DNA of 50,890 nt, from positions 1-50,890 of the IMG/VR virus record IMGVR_UViG_3300009509_000071; one strand, 5' to 3'. Below the pieces are notes generated by a model, which searched no databases, had not been told where the DNA came from, and worked only from the letters and a program-made list of their open reading frames with translations. Shown piece by piece: positions 14,884-23,119 of the stretch. This DNA is from a virus. The position numbers and the translations under genes are program-made. Position 1 is the first letter of the stretch; each line of letters begins with the position of its first letter.

Positions 14884-15533
14884 GGCCATCAACAAAAGAT
14901 TTATGTGGGTTAGACACTACAAAGTTAAAGGGAATAGAGTATGAGCTTGCGGTAAGGATTAAGCTTGATCATCTAATCAGAAAGAAAAATGAGCTTACGA
15001 AAGATCTCATGGATAGGTATAGCGATCAAGAAAACAAGGATTATGAAAAGACATCATACATAAACGGAAGAATTGTGTATCTTGACAAGGCAATAGCTGC
15101 AGCAGAAAGTGATCTTTCAGAGATGGAAGTTGAGAGAATATACTTTATGGGCAGCAGCATACTTGCATACTCTATGTATGAAATTGATCCAGAAAAAATG
15201 AAAGATTTTGAGGTTTGCGATGCATCCGATATTGAGGCAAAATGCGCATCAAAAAGTGATGGCGGTGGTGGCGCTAACTACTATGATCTTCCTCCAGATG
15301 CAAAGCAGCTTCTTGATCTTATTGAGTATAGAAATATGAATGGGAATATCAAAGATATTTTCAAGGCATGTTACAGGCTTGGCCAGAAAGACGGAACAAG
15401 CGTTGAGTATGACATGAAAAAAATGGTTTTGTATAGCATTAGAGAGCTTGGAAGAGTGCTTGGCAGAAAAGACTATATTAATCTTGCTATTGAAGTTGCT
15501 GGCCATCATGACACTACTAGGAAAGCATCATGA
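14880..15533 (+). CDS. DUF3310-like protein with coiled-coil N-terminus
   Basis: A 217-residue protein. The C-terminal segment from about residue 135 (YYDLPPDAKQLLDLIEYRNM, NIKDIFKACYRLGQKDG, VEYDMKKMVLYSIREL) follows the pattern of DUF3310, a small phage domain thought to be nucleotide-kinase related. The N-terminal 100 residues are helical and charged and not recognised. Confidence 0.45.
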   Translation: MRPSTKDLCGLDTTKLKGIEYELAVRIKLDHLIRKKNELTKDLMDRYSDQENKDYEKTSYINGRIVYLDKAIAAAESDLSEMEVERIYFMGSSILAYSMYEIDPEKMKDFEVCDASDIEAKCASKSDGGGGANYYDLPPDAKQLLDLIEYRNMNGNIKDIFKACYRLGQKDGTSVEYDMKKMVLYSIRELGRVLGRKDYINLAIEVAGHHDTTRKAS

Positions 15534-15673
15534 GCCATAAGAGAATTAAGAGAAGTGAAAACAAGTGCCTTTGGTTTGTGATAGAAGATGACAGGGATGG
15601 ATACACGATACTAAGAGTATGCATCAGTGAAGCTGCTGCAGAAAATGCACTTTCAAGAATGAGTCTTAGGTAG
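15530..15673 (+). CDS. Small hypothetical protein, 47 aa
   Basis: The ATG overlaps the previous stop (ATGA). The product begins MSHKRIKRSENKCLWFVIED: basic then beta-like. It is short but tightly coupled. Confidence 0.5.
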   Translation: MSHKRIKRSENKCLWFVIEDDRDGYTILRVCISEAAAENALSRMSLR

Positions 15674-15677
15674 CACT

Positions 15678-15950
15678 ATGGAATACTATAAAGCGATCAT
15701 GACATCCAGAAGAAAAAAGATCTGGAAAAAGCAAGATGGAATAGCCTTGCAATATGAGTGCGTAATGATAGAGAATGTTCTAAAAGATGGAGTTCCATTT
15801 AGGGATCATGTTTGGATAAAAGATGCAAAAAGGCTAAATGATATTTGCAGTGGGGATGTTTTCACCTTTACTGCAAGAATACAAGAATATGCAAATGGGA
15901 AAAAGAGTGGGCTTAGGCACATAAGGAATGTATCAAAGGCTGCTGCATGA
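15678..15950 (+). CDS. OB-fold-like protein, paralogue of 20447-20740
   Basis: A 90-residue protein containing FRDHVWIKDAKRL, GDVFTFTARI and GLRHIRNVSK. The same pattern (FRDHSWIKMTKRL, GDKISATATL, GLKSFRNVQI) occurs in the gene at 20447 on the opposite strand. The strand order and spacing suggest a small OB-type barrel and nucleic-acid binding. Function is inferred only. Confidence 0.55.
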   Translation: MEYYKAIMTSRRKKIWKKQDGIALQYECVMIENVLKDGVPFRDHVWIKDAKRLNDICSGDVFTFTARIQEYANGKKSGLRHIRNVSKAAA

Positions 15951-16270
15951 TGTATCCAAAAGATAAGCAGCTTGGAAAGAAGAAGTCAAATCCAAAAAAG
16001 ATGCCGAAAGGTGAGTATATAGAGTATGTTGATTTTGTGAACTGGAGAGCAAAAGGCAAGTGCCAGAATAGTCAATGCAGCAATAATGCTCAAGATATTC
16101 ACCATGCATACTTTGGGGCTGGAGGCAGAGATGATCGATACATTACTGCCATCTGTAGAGACTGCCATCATTGCATACATCATGGAACTGATACGGACAG
16201 GGCAAGCGTATTGAAGTTTGTGTTTAAGACTATAGGCAAAGAGAATTGGAGAGAGTATGGTAAACAGTAG
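15947..16270 (+). CDS. HNH-type zinc-binding protein (Rap/NinG-like)
   Basis: A 107-residue protein. Metal- and active-site residues follow the HNH pattern: CQNSQCSNNAQDIHHAYFG, then ICRDCHHCIHHG, with two CxxC-like pairs and an IHH motif. It resembles small phage recombination nucleases of the Rap/NinG/Ref type. Its position directly before a Holliday-junction-type PDDEXK enzyme supports a role in recombination or branched-DNA processing. Confidence 0.65.
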   Translation: MMYPKDKQLGKKKSNPKKMPKGEYIEYVDFVNWRAKGKCQNSQCSNNAQDIHHAYFGAGGRDDRYITAICRDCHHCIHHGTDTDRASVLKFVFKTIGKENWREYGKQ

Positions 16271-16625
16271 AACAAAAGGGAAAACTGGAGAGCGAGAAGT
16301 TGTAAATATGCTCAAGGATGCTGGGTTTGATGCCGCAAGAAACTTGGATCAGGTAAGGGATGGCGGCCATGACATAGTTGGGATTAGTAATGTTGCAATA
16401 GAAGTAAAAAGATCTAAAGTTCTTCTATTGAGTAAATGGTGGACTCAGACTGTAAAACAGGCTGGAGATGATAAGTTCCCAGTGCTTGCATATAGGCTTG
16501 ACAGGCAAAAATGGAAAGTAGTGGTAACTTCTGATTTCCTATCCAAAGATTTACCCAGATCGATCACATTAACTCTGGAATGGGATGATTTCATATATTA
16601 TTTAAGAGAGGTTATAGATGGCTGA
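16257..16625 (+). CDS. PDDEXK Holliday-junction-resolvase-like nuclease
   Basis: A 122-residue protein with the Hjc-like active site: GKTGEREVVNMLKDAGF (glutamate), RDGGHDIVGIS (aspartate), AIEVKRSKV (E-x-K). The later segment FPVLAYRLDRQKWKVVV is the typical closing beta-hairpin. It should cleave branched recombination intermediates. It overlaps the HNH gene upstream and the phosphoesterase gene downstream. Confidence 0.8.
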   Translation: MVNSRTKGKTGEREVVNMLKDAGFDAARNLDQVRDGGHDIVGISNVAIEVKRSKVLLLSKWWTQTVKQAGDDKFPVLAYRLDRQKWKVVVTSDFLSKDLPRSITLTLEWDDFIYYLREVIDG

Positions 16626-18171
16626 CAAGTATTGCCCTAAGTGCAGCAGCACTTCAATGACAAAACTAAAAGATACTGCTCAAAGTGGAAAGTATCGATG
16701 GAGATGCAGAGACTGCAAGCATAGAACTACAAATCCGCATACTAAGCATCCATCTCATCAATCTGGCCTCAATATAAAAGACATACAATCCAAAACACTT
16801 GTAGTAACTAGCGCAATGGCAAATACAGACACGCATCAGGAAACACTTGGAGTTATTCTTAATTACTGTAGCCACAATGATGCGCAACTACTTGTAATCC
16901 CAGTAAAGTACAGAAATAGAGACAATATAAACATCCAGAATGATGAGCCTTTGACATATGATGATGCACTTGAGCCATATCTTTTGCGTAAAAATTATAA
17001 GGTAAACAAAAATCTTACTATCTTTGCAGAAAGATCGATCAACGCAACAAGAAAGAGGCCTTTGACATCTAAAGAAAATCTAGCAAAAGAGAGCAGTGGG
17101 ATCTTCGCACATGCCAATATGTGCATGCAAGTAATCGCTACAGTGAAAGATAAAATTCCAAAGATACTCCATACTACAGGAAGCATATCTGTACCAAACT
17201 ATTCAGACAGTGATCTTGGAGATGATGCAAGACTTAATCATACACTTGGAGCAGTAGTTGTTGAAGTATATGGAGATCTTTTTTTCATGAGACAACTAAT
17301 GGTTAAAAATGGCGTACTTTACGATCTTACTACAAAATATACTGGAAACTCTGTAGAGTCTGCAAGGCCAGAACATATATCATATGGAGACACGCATCAT
17401 AAGCTGATCACAAAAGAAGAGTATGATGCCATCTGGGGCAAAAATGGAATTTACAACATACTAAAACCTAAGCAGCAAATATTTAATGACATCCTAGATT
17501 TTTATGCAGACAATCACCATCATAATTCTGATCCACTGCTGCAGTACATGAAAACCATAAACGGAGATGAGTGCATCGAGACTGAGCTGCAAGAAGTTGT
17601 TAAGTTCCTAGATGATGTAGGCGGTGGAGTTATAGTTCCAAGTAACCATAATGATCATTTGACTCAGTGGGTAAACAAGGCCTTAAAGAATGGAATATCA
17701 AACACTGTATCACATAAGAATATGCCGATCATGGCAGAACTTGTATCGATGGCAACTTCTCACATCTCAGAACATGGCGAGTACCCAAATATACTAAACT
17801 TGTATCTCAAAAAGCACTGCAAAAGTAAACTGATATTCCCTAGTAGAAACCAAGAGTACAGGCCAGTATATTGTGACTTGAGCCAGCATGGAGACAAGGG
17901 AGCAAATGGAGCAAAAGGATCGCCATATGCATTTTTGAAGAGTGGAGTTCCTACTACTCATGGCCATTGCCATTCACCATACATTATAAATGGATTTGAT
18001 GGAGTCTGGGCTACTGGAGTTACTACAAAGAATATGAATTATGCAAGTGGATTAAGTGGATGGCTTTATGCTCACATAACAGAGTATGAGAATGGCCAGA
18101 GACAAATGATCATCATGATCAAGAATAGGTTTAGGCCTCCAAGCAAAATGCCTAAAAAAAGGCAATCTTGA
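16618..18171 (+). CDS. Calcineurin-like metallophosphoesterase with zinc ribbon (T5 A1-like)
   Basis: A 517-residue protein. The N-terminus is a zinc ribbon (CPKCSS ... WRCRDCKHRTT). The body carries the ordered metal ligands of the calcineurin/Mre11 fold: SYGDTHH, FYADNHHH, PSNHNDHLTQW, DLSQHGDKG and TTHGHCHSPYI. Phage T5 A1, which degrades host DNA during infection, is a protein of this general type, and I infer relationship from motif order and length. It ends the right operon, a position suited to host-DNA degradation or recombination. Confidence 0.7.
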   Translation: MADKYCPKCSSTSMTKLKDTAQSGKYRWRCRDCKHRTTNPHTKHPSHQSGLNIKDIQSKTLVVTSAMANTDTHQETLGVILNYCSHNDAQLLVIPVKYRNRDNINIQNDEPLTYDDALEPYLLRKNYKVNKNLTIFAERSINATRKRPLTSKENLAKESSGIFAHANMCMQVIATVKDKIPKILHTTGSISVPNYSDSDLGDDARLNHTLGAVVVEVYGDLFFMRQLMVKNGVLYDLTTKYTGNSVESARPEHISYGDTHHKLITKEEYDAIWGKNGIYNILKPKQQIFNDILDFYADNHHHNSDPLLQYMKTINGDECIETELQEVVKFLDDVGGGVIVPSNHNDHLTQWVNKALKNGISNTVSHKNMPIMAELVSMATSHISEHGEYPNILNLYLKKHCKSKLIFPSRNQEYRPVYCDLSQHGDKGANGAKGSPYAFLKSGVPTTHGHCHSPYIINGFDGVWATGVTTKNMNYASGLSGWLYAHITEYENGQRQMIIMIKNRFRPPSKMPKKRQS

Positions 18172-18187
18172 GGCCACTATTGAATTT

Positions 18188-18430
18188 TTACAGACACTCA
18201 AATATGTATAGCGGATGGTATCTCTTTGTTACATAGCTATATTCTTGAGTAGATGTGATAATATGAAGCTTTTTGTCTCCATCTAGCTTACATTGTTGTG
18301 ATGCATTGCTAATATCCATTGCCTCATATATTCCACTTCCTTTTCTGTACACATAATTTGCAAGTGTAGGATCACTATTTACACATCCTGTAAAAAACAA
18401 TACTGCAGCAGCTACTATCAACTTTTTCAT
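18188..18430 (-). CDS. Small lipoprotein
   Basis: An 80-residue protein with a lipoprotein signal (MKKLIVAAAVLFFTGC) and the acylated cysteine at about position 16. The mature part is soluble. Phage lipoproteins of this size often block superinfection by binding outer-membrane receptors; that role is only suggested. It is the last gene of the leftward accessory block, which meets the right operon with 16 bases between stops. Confidence 0.7.
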   Translation of the reverse strand: MKKLIVAAAVLFFTGCVNSDPTLANYVYRKGSGIYEAMDISNASQQCKLDGDKKLHIITSTQEYSYVTKRYHPLYIFECL

Positions 18431-18441
18431 ATTTTCCCCTT

Positions 18442-18690
18442 TTAAATTTTAATATTAAGATCTTTGAAATACTTTATCATATGCAAGCAAGCATCGCATG
18501 TCACTCCATTCTTTTTTACTTGCTTGAAATGATATGTTACACTGTTCTCACCCTCTCCATAAACTTCTCCAGTACATAGCGCCCTTGAGCATCCATCAAA
18601 ATCTACAGATAGATGCCATACTGGATCATCAACTTTATCTCCATATAAATCAGTTTCTATCTTTACTACACCATGAAAGCCATCTAGCAT
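18442..18690 (-). CDS. Hypothetical protein, 82 aa
   Basis: I choose ATG at 18690 because AAAGGATG lies seven bases upstream and it follows the neighbour's stop. A start at 18801 would overlap that gene by 110 bases. The sequence contains DPVWHLSVDFDGCSRALCTG and a C-terminal CDAC pair. Unknown. Confidence 0.6.
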   Translation of the reverse strand: MLDGFHGVVKIETDLYGDKVDDPVWHLSVDFDGCSRALCTGEVYGEGENSVTYHFKQVKKNGVTCDACLHMIKYFKDLNIKI

Positions 18691-18691
18691 T

Positions 18692-18931
18692 TTACATCCT
18701 TTCAAATTTATTATTGCATCCAATATGAGAAATCCAAACTTTTTGACTTGCTGTAATTGGGATGCTGTGTATTTTTCTTTGATGTGGAACACAATATCCA
18801 TTCCTTAGATGTTTGCAGTTCTCACAAGTACGACTTTCAAGATCGTCAAATATCTTATCAACGCCATCACCGCATCCTACTAATCCATACTCATCAATTA
18901 GAAAGTCTTTTGCTTCTTCTCTATCCATCAT
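18692..18931 (-). CDS. Cysteine-containing small protein, probable zinc binder
   Basis: A 79-residue protein with TCENCKHLRNGYCVPHQRK and a further IGCNNKF, which fits a small C-x2-C zinc site. GGAG precedes ATG. Unknown function. Confidence 0.6.
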   Translation of the reverse strand: MMDREEAKDFLIDEYGLVGCGDGVDKIFDDLESRTCENCKHLRNGYCVPHQRKIHSIPITASQKVWISHIGCNNKFERM

Positions 18932-18933
18932 TA

Positions 18934-19329
18934 TTATTCACTCCAGTAACTCATACATTCTTTAGCATCACTCTCTGGATCAGATAGATCAAGATCAGTT
19001 CCAATGCTATCAATGTATGCTTCATATTCAGATGTAGCAACTCCCAAGTCACCACAAGCAATAAGTATAGTCGATATAAATATTGCCTTATAAACTTCTA
19101 TGCCAATATCAGATTTTGGTTTTTTAACTATAATAAAATCACAATCCATTGTTAGAAAATCCATAAAAGAAATAACTTCACCACTTGATTTTCTTGTTTT
19201 AAATATTATGCGATCATCATTGAAGTGCTTTATTGCATCCTCACTTGCCTTAGTATAGTAATGGAAGTATTCATTATCTTGAACAGTAGCACCATTCTCT
19301 ATAAGCTCAATAGCCTTGCTTGCTTTCAT
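18934..19329 (-). CDS. Hypothetical protein, 131 aa
   Basis: Starts ATGA-coupled to the gene before it. The first 65 residues (AIELIENGATVQD ... FIIVKKP) resemble the short domain found in many phage proteins that begins with KA.ELI..GA.V. The C-terminal half is acidic. No function is known to me. Confidence 0.6.
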   Translation of the reverse strand: MKASKAIELIENGATVQDNEYFHYYTKASEDAIKHFNDDRIIFKTRKSSGEVISFMDFLTMDCDFIIVKKPKSDIGIEVYKAIFISTILIACGDLGVATSEYEAYIDSIGTDLDLSDPESDAKECMSYWSE

Positions 19330-19907
19330 GCTATCTCCATTTCAAGCGCCTCAGCAGCCTTAATTAATCCATATGCCCAAAGATAAGGCCTAAGCTTCAA
19401 GCTCATACCAAAATCAAAAGCATACTCCCAGTAATCAGCATCTTGGAAGAACTCTGAGCCATAATTTCTAACAAACTCAATCCAGTCATGATGATCGTAA
19501 GTTCTATCTCTCCAGTCATCAAACTCTTCATCATCTATTATTTTTTCATGATCCTCAAAATATTCAATAACGCTTGCAATACATGCATCTTGGTCAAACT
19601 CTTTTAGGCTTTCACTCTCATAGCTAATACACTTCTCAAGGAAGTATCCTAAGCTATTTGAAAATCTGGCCATATCAAAGAAAGTGTTGCTGCTATTATG
19701 CCAAGTAAATGATGCATTTCCATAGTCTCCATTTATATGCAAGTATCCAGACACATATGTGAATATCATATATCCATTTCTTGTATCTGGCCTCCTAAAT
19801 GTAACTATGCAGTCATTCTCTCCAGTATCAAGATCAACTTTTGATACTACATGCTTATCAAAAGTATCACCTCTTTTTTCTATAAAGTCACTCATTCCAT
19901 TAAACAT
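19326..19907 (-). CDS. Acidic hypothetical protein, 193 aa
   Basis: AGGAG precedes ATG. The middle is very acidic (DHEKIIDDEEFDDWRDRTYD) and rich in aromatics (DADYWEYAFDFGMSLKLR). No family recognised. The composition would fit a DNA-mimic or inhibitor protein, but this is conjecture. Confidence 0.6.
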   Translation of the reverse strand: MFNGMSDFIEKRGDTFDKHVVSKVDLDTGENDCIVTFRRPDTRNGYMIFTYVSGYLHINGDYGNASFTWHNSSNTFFDMARFSNSLGYFLEKCISYESESLKEFDQDACIASVIEYFEDHEKIIDDEEFDDWRDRTYDHHDWIEFVRNYGSEFFQDADYWEYAFDFGMSLKLRPYLWAYGLIKAAEALEMEIA

Positions 19908-19915
19908 AGATACTC

Positions 19916-20149
19916 CTAGTCAAAGCCATTTATTTTTTTGAATTTTCTGCAGCAATTCAAACATCTCTTACTGCTTCCACAGTCACTTAGTCCATGTGCT
20001 TTTTGCACTATAACTTCATACACTGCACCCTCCAAAACAGTATCTGGATGATCTGGATTATTACCACAATATCCTCTCTCTTCTCCAGCCCTTACCCTAA
20101 GTCCACATAGCGCATTTCCGTTTCCGTCATCTATATGTATTTTTTTCAT
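19916..20149 (-). CDS. Cysteine-rich small protein, 77 aa
   Basis: ATG at 20149 has AGGTAG upstream; the longer frame to 20197 lacks a ribosome site and overlaps the neighbour. Seven cysteines (CGLRVRAGEERGYC, then CGSSKRCLNCCRK) suggest zinc binding. Unknown function. Confidence 0.6.
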   Translation of the reverse strand: MKKIHIDDGNGNALCGLRVRAGEERGYCGNNPDHPDTVLEGAVYEVIVQKAHGLSDCGSSKRCLNCCRKFKKINGFD

Positions 20150-20153
20150 AATG

Positions 20154-20444
20154 CTACCTAAGCCCAGAAAATATGTGTTGATTTGATTTATCCTCAATGG
20201 TATTTAAGTCAAATACATCTGATCTCATATTGCTTGAAAACTGATCTATTGCAGCATCCAAAGTGTCAAAAGTATCTGTTATATTTTTTCTTGAAATTTC
20301 ACCATCATCTCCAAAGTACCTTACCTTATATGATATGCTATTTATACTAATCGTTATACTCTCTATGATCCCACTCATTATTGGAGTTTCACATCCGCTA
20401 TCAATGAAAAATACAATTTCACCTACATCTCTTCTTTTTTTCAT
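20154..20444 (-). CDS. Hypothetical protein, 96 aa
   Basis: ATG at 20444 has AAAGG seven bases upstream. Beta-rich sequence (GEIVFFIDSGCETPIMSGII) of SH3-like type followed by a helical tail. Unknown. Confidence 0.55.
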   Translation of the reverse strand: MKKRRDVGEIVFFIDSGCETPIMSGIIESITISINSISYKVRYFGDDGEISRKNITDTFDTLDAAIDQFSSNMRSDVFDLNTIEDKSNQHIFSGLR

Positions 20445-20446
20445 AA

Positions 20447-20740
20447 TCAATCCTTTGTTATTTGTACATTCCTAAAACTCTTTAGGCCATATTTGCTGTT
20501 TTTAATGCTACTGCTATCAATATAGTTGATCAGTGTTGCTGTAGCGCTTATTTTGTCGCCTATGCTCACTTTTGACAATCTCTTTGTCATCTTAATCCAT
20601 GAGTGATCTCTAAAATACTCTCCATTCACATGAACATTTGCAAGTACGATCATCTCATTATTTGTATTTTTATTTAGTGTTATATTCTCGATCACTGCAG
20701 AAACTTCTACAGATGATCCAAGCAATTTTTCAAAATCCAT
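20447..20740 (-). CDS. OB-fold-like protein, paralogue of 15678-15950
   Basis: A 97-residue protein sharing FRDHSWIKMTKRL, GDKISATATL and GLKSFRNVQI with the right-operon protein at 15678, in the same order. Probably a nucleic-acid-binding barrel. Two divergent copies on opposite transcription units would be active at different times. Confidence 0.55.
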   Translation of the reverse strand: MDFEKLLGSSVEVSAVIENITLNKNTNNEMIVLANVHVNGEYFRDHSWIKMTKRLSKVSIGDKISATATLINYIDSSSIKNSKYGLKSFRNVQITKD

Positions 20741-20748
20741 TCCGTCAC

Positions 20749-20958
20749 CTATGCTACATAAAGCTTTTTTCTAAGATCATATGGGATGCCATCTAATCCA
20801 TACTCAAAAGTATATCCAAGCGCTTCAACATCAATAAGCATTGCAGCGCATTGATCATAGCTTAAACTATCGCATGTATCATACTTCTCAAGTGCAGCCA
20901 TGAGATCATCTGGGATATTTTCATAATCCTCAAATAAGTCAATTTCTACATTTTCCAT
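20749..20958 (-). CDS. Acidic small protein, 69 aa
   Basis: Strongly acidic (MENVEIDLFEDYENIPDDLM) with a short helical domain. TAAGATG junction with the gene before it. Unknown. Confidence 0.55.
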   Translation of the reverse strand: MENVEIDLFEDYENIPDDLMAALEKYDTCDSLSYDQCAAMLIDVEALGYTFEYGLDGIPYDLRKKLYVA

Positions 20959-20959
20959 C

Positions 20960-21058
20960 TTACAATCCTATTCCAAACATTACTACAAAAATTATCACTG
21001 CAAGCGCTGGCTTAAATGCCAGCAGCAGCGCTGGTATTACATATAGGTATTTCAACAT
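20960..21058 (-). CDS. Single-span membrane peptide, 32 aa
   Basis: ATG at 21058 follows GGTGAG. Almost the whole chain is hydrophobic (YLYVIPALLLAF ... AVIIFVVMFGIG), giving one or two membrane segments. It exactly fills the gap between two genes, which supports it as real. Possible membrane effector. Confidence 0.5.
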   Translation of the reverse strand: MLKYLYVIPALLLAFKPALAVIIFVVMFGIGL

Positions 21059-21059
21059 G

Positions 21060-21257
21060 CTACTCACCAAGCCTTTCTTTAAGATAATCTATTTTTTCCT
21101 GTAACTCATCTGTATCATTATCAAGTATATTCTCAAGCAGTCTCAGCATACTTTTTTCATCATCTCTGGCAATATTATCACTCCAAGCAGCTCCAAGTAA
21201 GTCTCTTAGCTGCTCCATTTTTTCTACAGTTCTGTAATCTAAATCTATATATGACAT
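21060..21257 (-). CDS. Small helical protein, 65 aa
   Basis: ATG at 21257 is chosen because AAAGG is seven bases upstream. The product is helical and charged (DYRTVEKMEQLRDLLGAAWS). It lies just after the clamp gene, in the same transcript. Unknown. Confidence 0.55.
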   Translation of the reverse strand: MSYIDLDYRTVEKMEQLRDLLGAAWSDNIARDDEKSMLRLLENILDNDTDELQEKIDYLKERLGE

Positions 21258-21267
21258 CCTGTATCCT

Positions 21268-22557
21268 TTATGCAATTTTCTTTGATTTACTGATCATCTT
21301 GCTAAGTGTATCTTTTTTCACTGCAGCATTTGCAATATGGAATTTTTCAAGTTCAGCCTTAAGCGCATCGATCTCTGCTTTCAACTCTGCTATCTCTGCA
21401 TCTTTTGATTTAATAATAGCATCCTTATTTACTCTTTTTGCCTTTGGCTTTGCCTCACTATATTCAAACGATGATCTATTTTCATTCATACTGAAACTGA
21501 TCTCATCGTATCTATGATGATCATCACCACTATGGTTAAGAATTATAGGCATAATAATCGTCTTAGCTCCATTTGATTTATTGATAAGCATTATAGGTAC
21601 ATTATTTCCATTAAAATGCATCTCAATCTTATTTTCAATGATCGCATCTGAGATATATTTTGCATTAATAGCGAATTTGAAAGGAACTTTTGCGCTATAG
21701 CTACACTCAATCGATGTTTTAGCTCCATTTTCAAGCGACTTTATCTCCATAAGCCCATCATGCATAGTGATCTCGATCTCTTCATATCCCTTTAGCGTAT
21801 CTTGCAGCTTAAGCCCATTTGCCATAACTGTAAATTTATTGCCTAAAGGAACGATCCTGTTTACATCTGGGTATCTACCATAAATAAGCCTCGATCTCTT
21901 CTGTATTCCATCTAATTTAAAATGAGCTATATGATCCTTATCAGATATTTTAAGATCAGTAAGTACGCTACCTTTTTTCAATGCATCCTTTGGAATAATA
22001 ATATCTCCAATATCAGCAGCATCGATCTTGCTTATTGCTAATCGTCTCGTATCTGTAGATGCGATCTGGCCATCTTTAAAGCTAACATAAAGCCCATTTA
22101 ATTCAAATTTAGGATTATTCTTATCTATAGTATCATATATAGCAGTATCCACTAATATCTCACCATCATAGCTAACAATATCATCACTATCAAAATCCAA
22201 GTTTACACGCTCTATATCGCTATCTTTGGCTATATAGTAATCCATAACGATACTACCATTTTCAGAAACTATCTTTACCTTTCCAGCAACATCGATATTT
22301 AGTATAAATTCAACATGATCACCTTTGGCCGCATCTATGAATTTTTTAAACTCTTTAAAGTTTACATCAAAAGAGATCGATGCAGTAGCATCAAATTCAA
22401 CCTCAGTATAAGTCTCTCCATTGCATGTGATAAGCTTAACGCCACTATCAGTTTTTTCAAAAAATAGGTATGCTGCCATCTGGCTTTGATCCTTTTTTTC
22501 AACACTTGCAGCTAATTCTTTTAACGCCTTTTTTAATTCCATTGTACCTAGTATCAT
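21268..22557 (-). CDS. DnaN-like DNA polymerase sliding clamp with C-terminal coiled coil
   Basis: A 429-residue protein. Residues 1-350 follow the three-domain beta clamp. The middle-domain signature reads FELNGLYVSFKDGQIASTDT then RRLAISK, then GRYPDVNRIVP, and the third domain has FAINAKYISDAI and a final TIIMPI. After the clamp an extra ~75 residues form a lysine/glutamate coiled coil (DAEIAELKAEIDALKAELEK). It may redirect host polymerase III or other clamp-binding proteins to phage DNA. It is under its own repressor-controlled promoter. Confidence 0.82.
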   Translation of the reverse strand: MILGTMELKKALKELAASVEKKDQSQMAAYLFFEKTDSGVKLITCNGETYTEVEFDATASISFDVNFKEFKKFIDAAKGDHVEFILNIDVAGKVKIVSENGSIVMDYYIAKDSDIERVNLDFDSDDIVSYDGEILVDTAIYDTIDKNNPKFELNGLYVSFKDGQIASTDTRRLAISKIDAADIGDIIIPKDALKKGSVLTDLKISDKDHIAHFKLDGIQKRSRLIYGRYPDVNRIVPLGNKFTVMANGLKLQDTLKGYEEIEITMHDGLMEIKSLENGAKTSIECSYSAKVPFKFAINAKYISDAIIENKIEMHFNGNNVPIMLINKSNGAKTIIMPIILNHSGDDHHRYDEISFSMNENRSSFEYSEAKPKAKRVNKDAIIKSKDAEIAELKAEIDALKAELEKFHIANAAVKKDTLSKMISKSKKIA

Positions 22558-22562
22558 TTTTT

Positions 22563-22631
22563 ATCCTTTAAATTTTATTTTTAAGTGTGATAAGCACTTA
22601 ATAAGAGACTCCATAAAGTCTCCTATAATTG
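22563..22631 (-). repeat. Cassette-boundary module 1 (two hairpins)
   Basis: Read on the minus strand: hairpin GAGACT/AGTCTC followed by CTTATT, then hairpin TTAAGTG/CACTTAA, an A/T-rich stretch and AAAGG before the clamp-gene ATG. Confidence 0.75.
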
Positions 22632-22644
22632 CTCATGTATGCAC

Positions 22645-22674
22645 ATTGTACACAAAATGTGAATTAAATGTCAA
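22645..22674 (-). promoter_or_regulatory. Promoter of the DnaN-like gene with repressor operator
   Basis: Minus-strand TTGACA (22674-22669), 18 bp, TACAAT (22650-22645). ACACAAAATGTGA (22650-22662) lies in the spacer and is nearly identical to the left-promoter operator. It should be silent in the lysogen. Confidence 0.75.
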
Positions 22675-22700
22675 TACCTTTTATGCAATTTGTGATCTTT

Positions 22701-22883
22701 TTAATAAATTTGCTCCATATCCTCAGTCTCATGATCCATTTTTTCATACATTTTACTCTCATCATCACTGCAAAAATCATCACGCCAATTATCCTTATCT
22801 AGTACATCAACGGATACATTTTCATCGTTACTATATACCGCCTGTACTAATCCGCCATCTATAACTATTATAATTTTGCTCAT
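22701..22883 (-). CDS. Acidic small protein, 60 aa
   Basis: ATG at 22883 has AAGG seven bases upstream. The N-terminus IIIVIDGGLVQAVYSND is a pattern I have seen in small plasmid and phage proteins of unknown function. The C-terminus is very acidic (SDDESKMYEKMDHETEDMEQ). Confidence 0.6.
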   Translation of the reverse strand: MSKIIIVIDGGLVQAVYSNDENVSVDVLDKDNWRDDFCSDDESKMYEKMDHETEDMEQIY

Positions 22884-22895
22884 CACTTATCCTTT

Positions 22896-23042
22896 TTATC
22901 TTAAGCAATTATGCTCATTTACTAGCTGCACTATGCTCCTAGCAGCGCCTATGATCTTATCTGTATTAACTAATCTCAATTCCCACTTATCTGTATCGTT
23001 ATTGAATTTTAGATATACATCATCCCTATATACTGTATCCAT
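22896..23042 (-). CDS. Small hypothetical protein, 48 aa
   Basis: ATG at 23042 (or 23045) follows AAAGG. The product (YRDDVYLKFNNDTDKWELRL ... ARSIVQLVNEHN) is a short beta-beta-alpha type sequence. It sits directly after boundary module 2. Confidence 0.55.
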   Translation of the reverse strand: MDTVYRDDVYLKFNNDTDKWELRLVNTDKIIGAARSIVQLVNEHNCLR

Positions 23043-23047
23043 CATTT

Positions 23048-23118
23048 ATCCTTTATTGTAAATTTAAGTGAAAAATCACTTAATAAAGCCCACTATGTAA
23101 AAATAGGCTTTATAAATG
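23048..23118 (-). repeat. Cassette-boundary module 2
   Basis: Minus strand: AAAGCC/GGCTTT hairpin, TTATT, then TTAAGTGA/TCACTTAA hairpin and AAAGG before the next ATG. Confidence 0.75.
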
Positions 23119-23119
23119 A

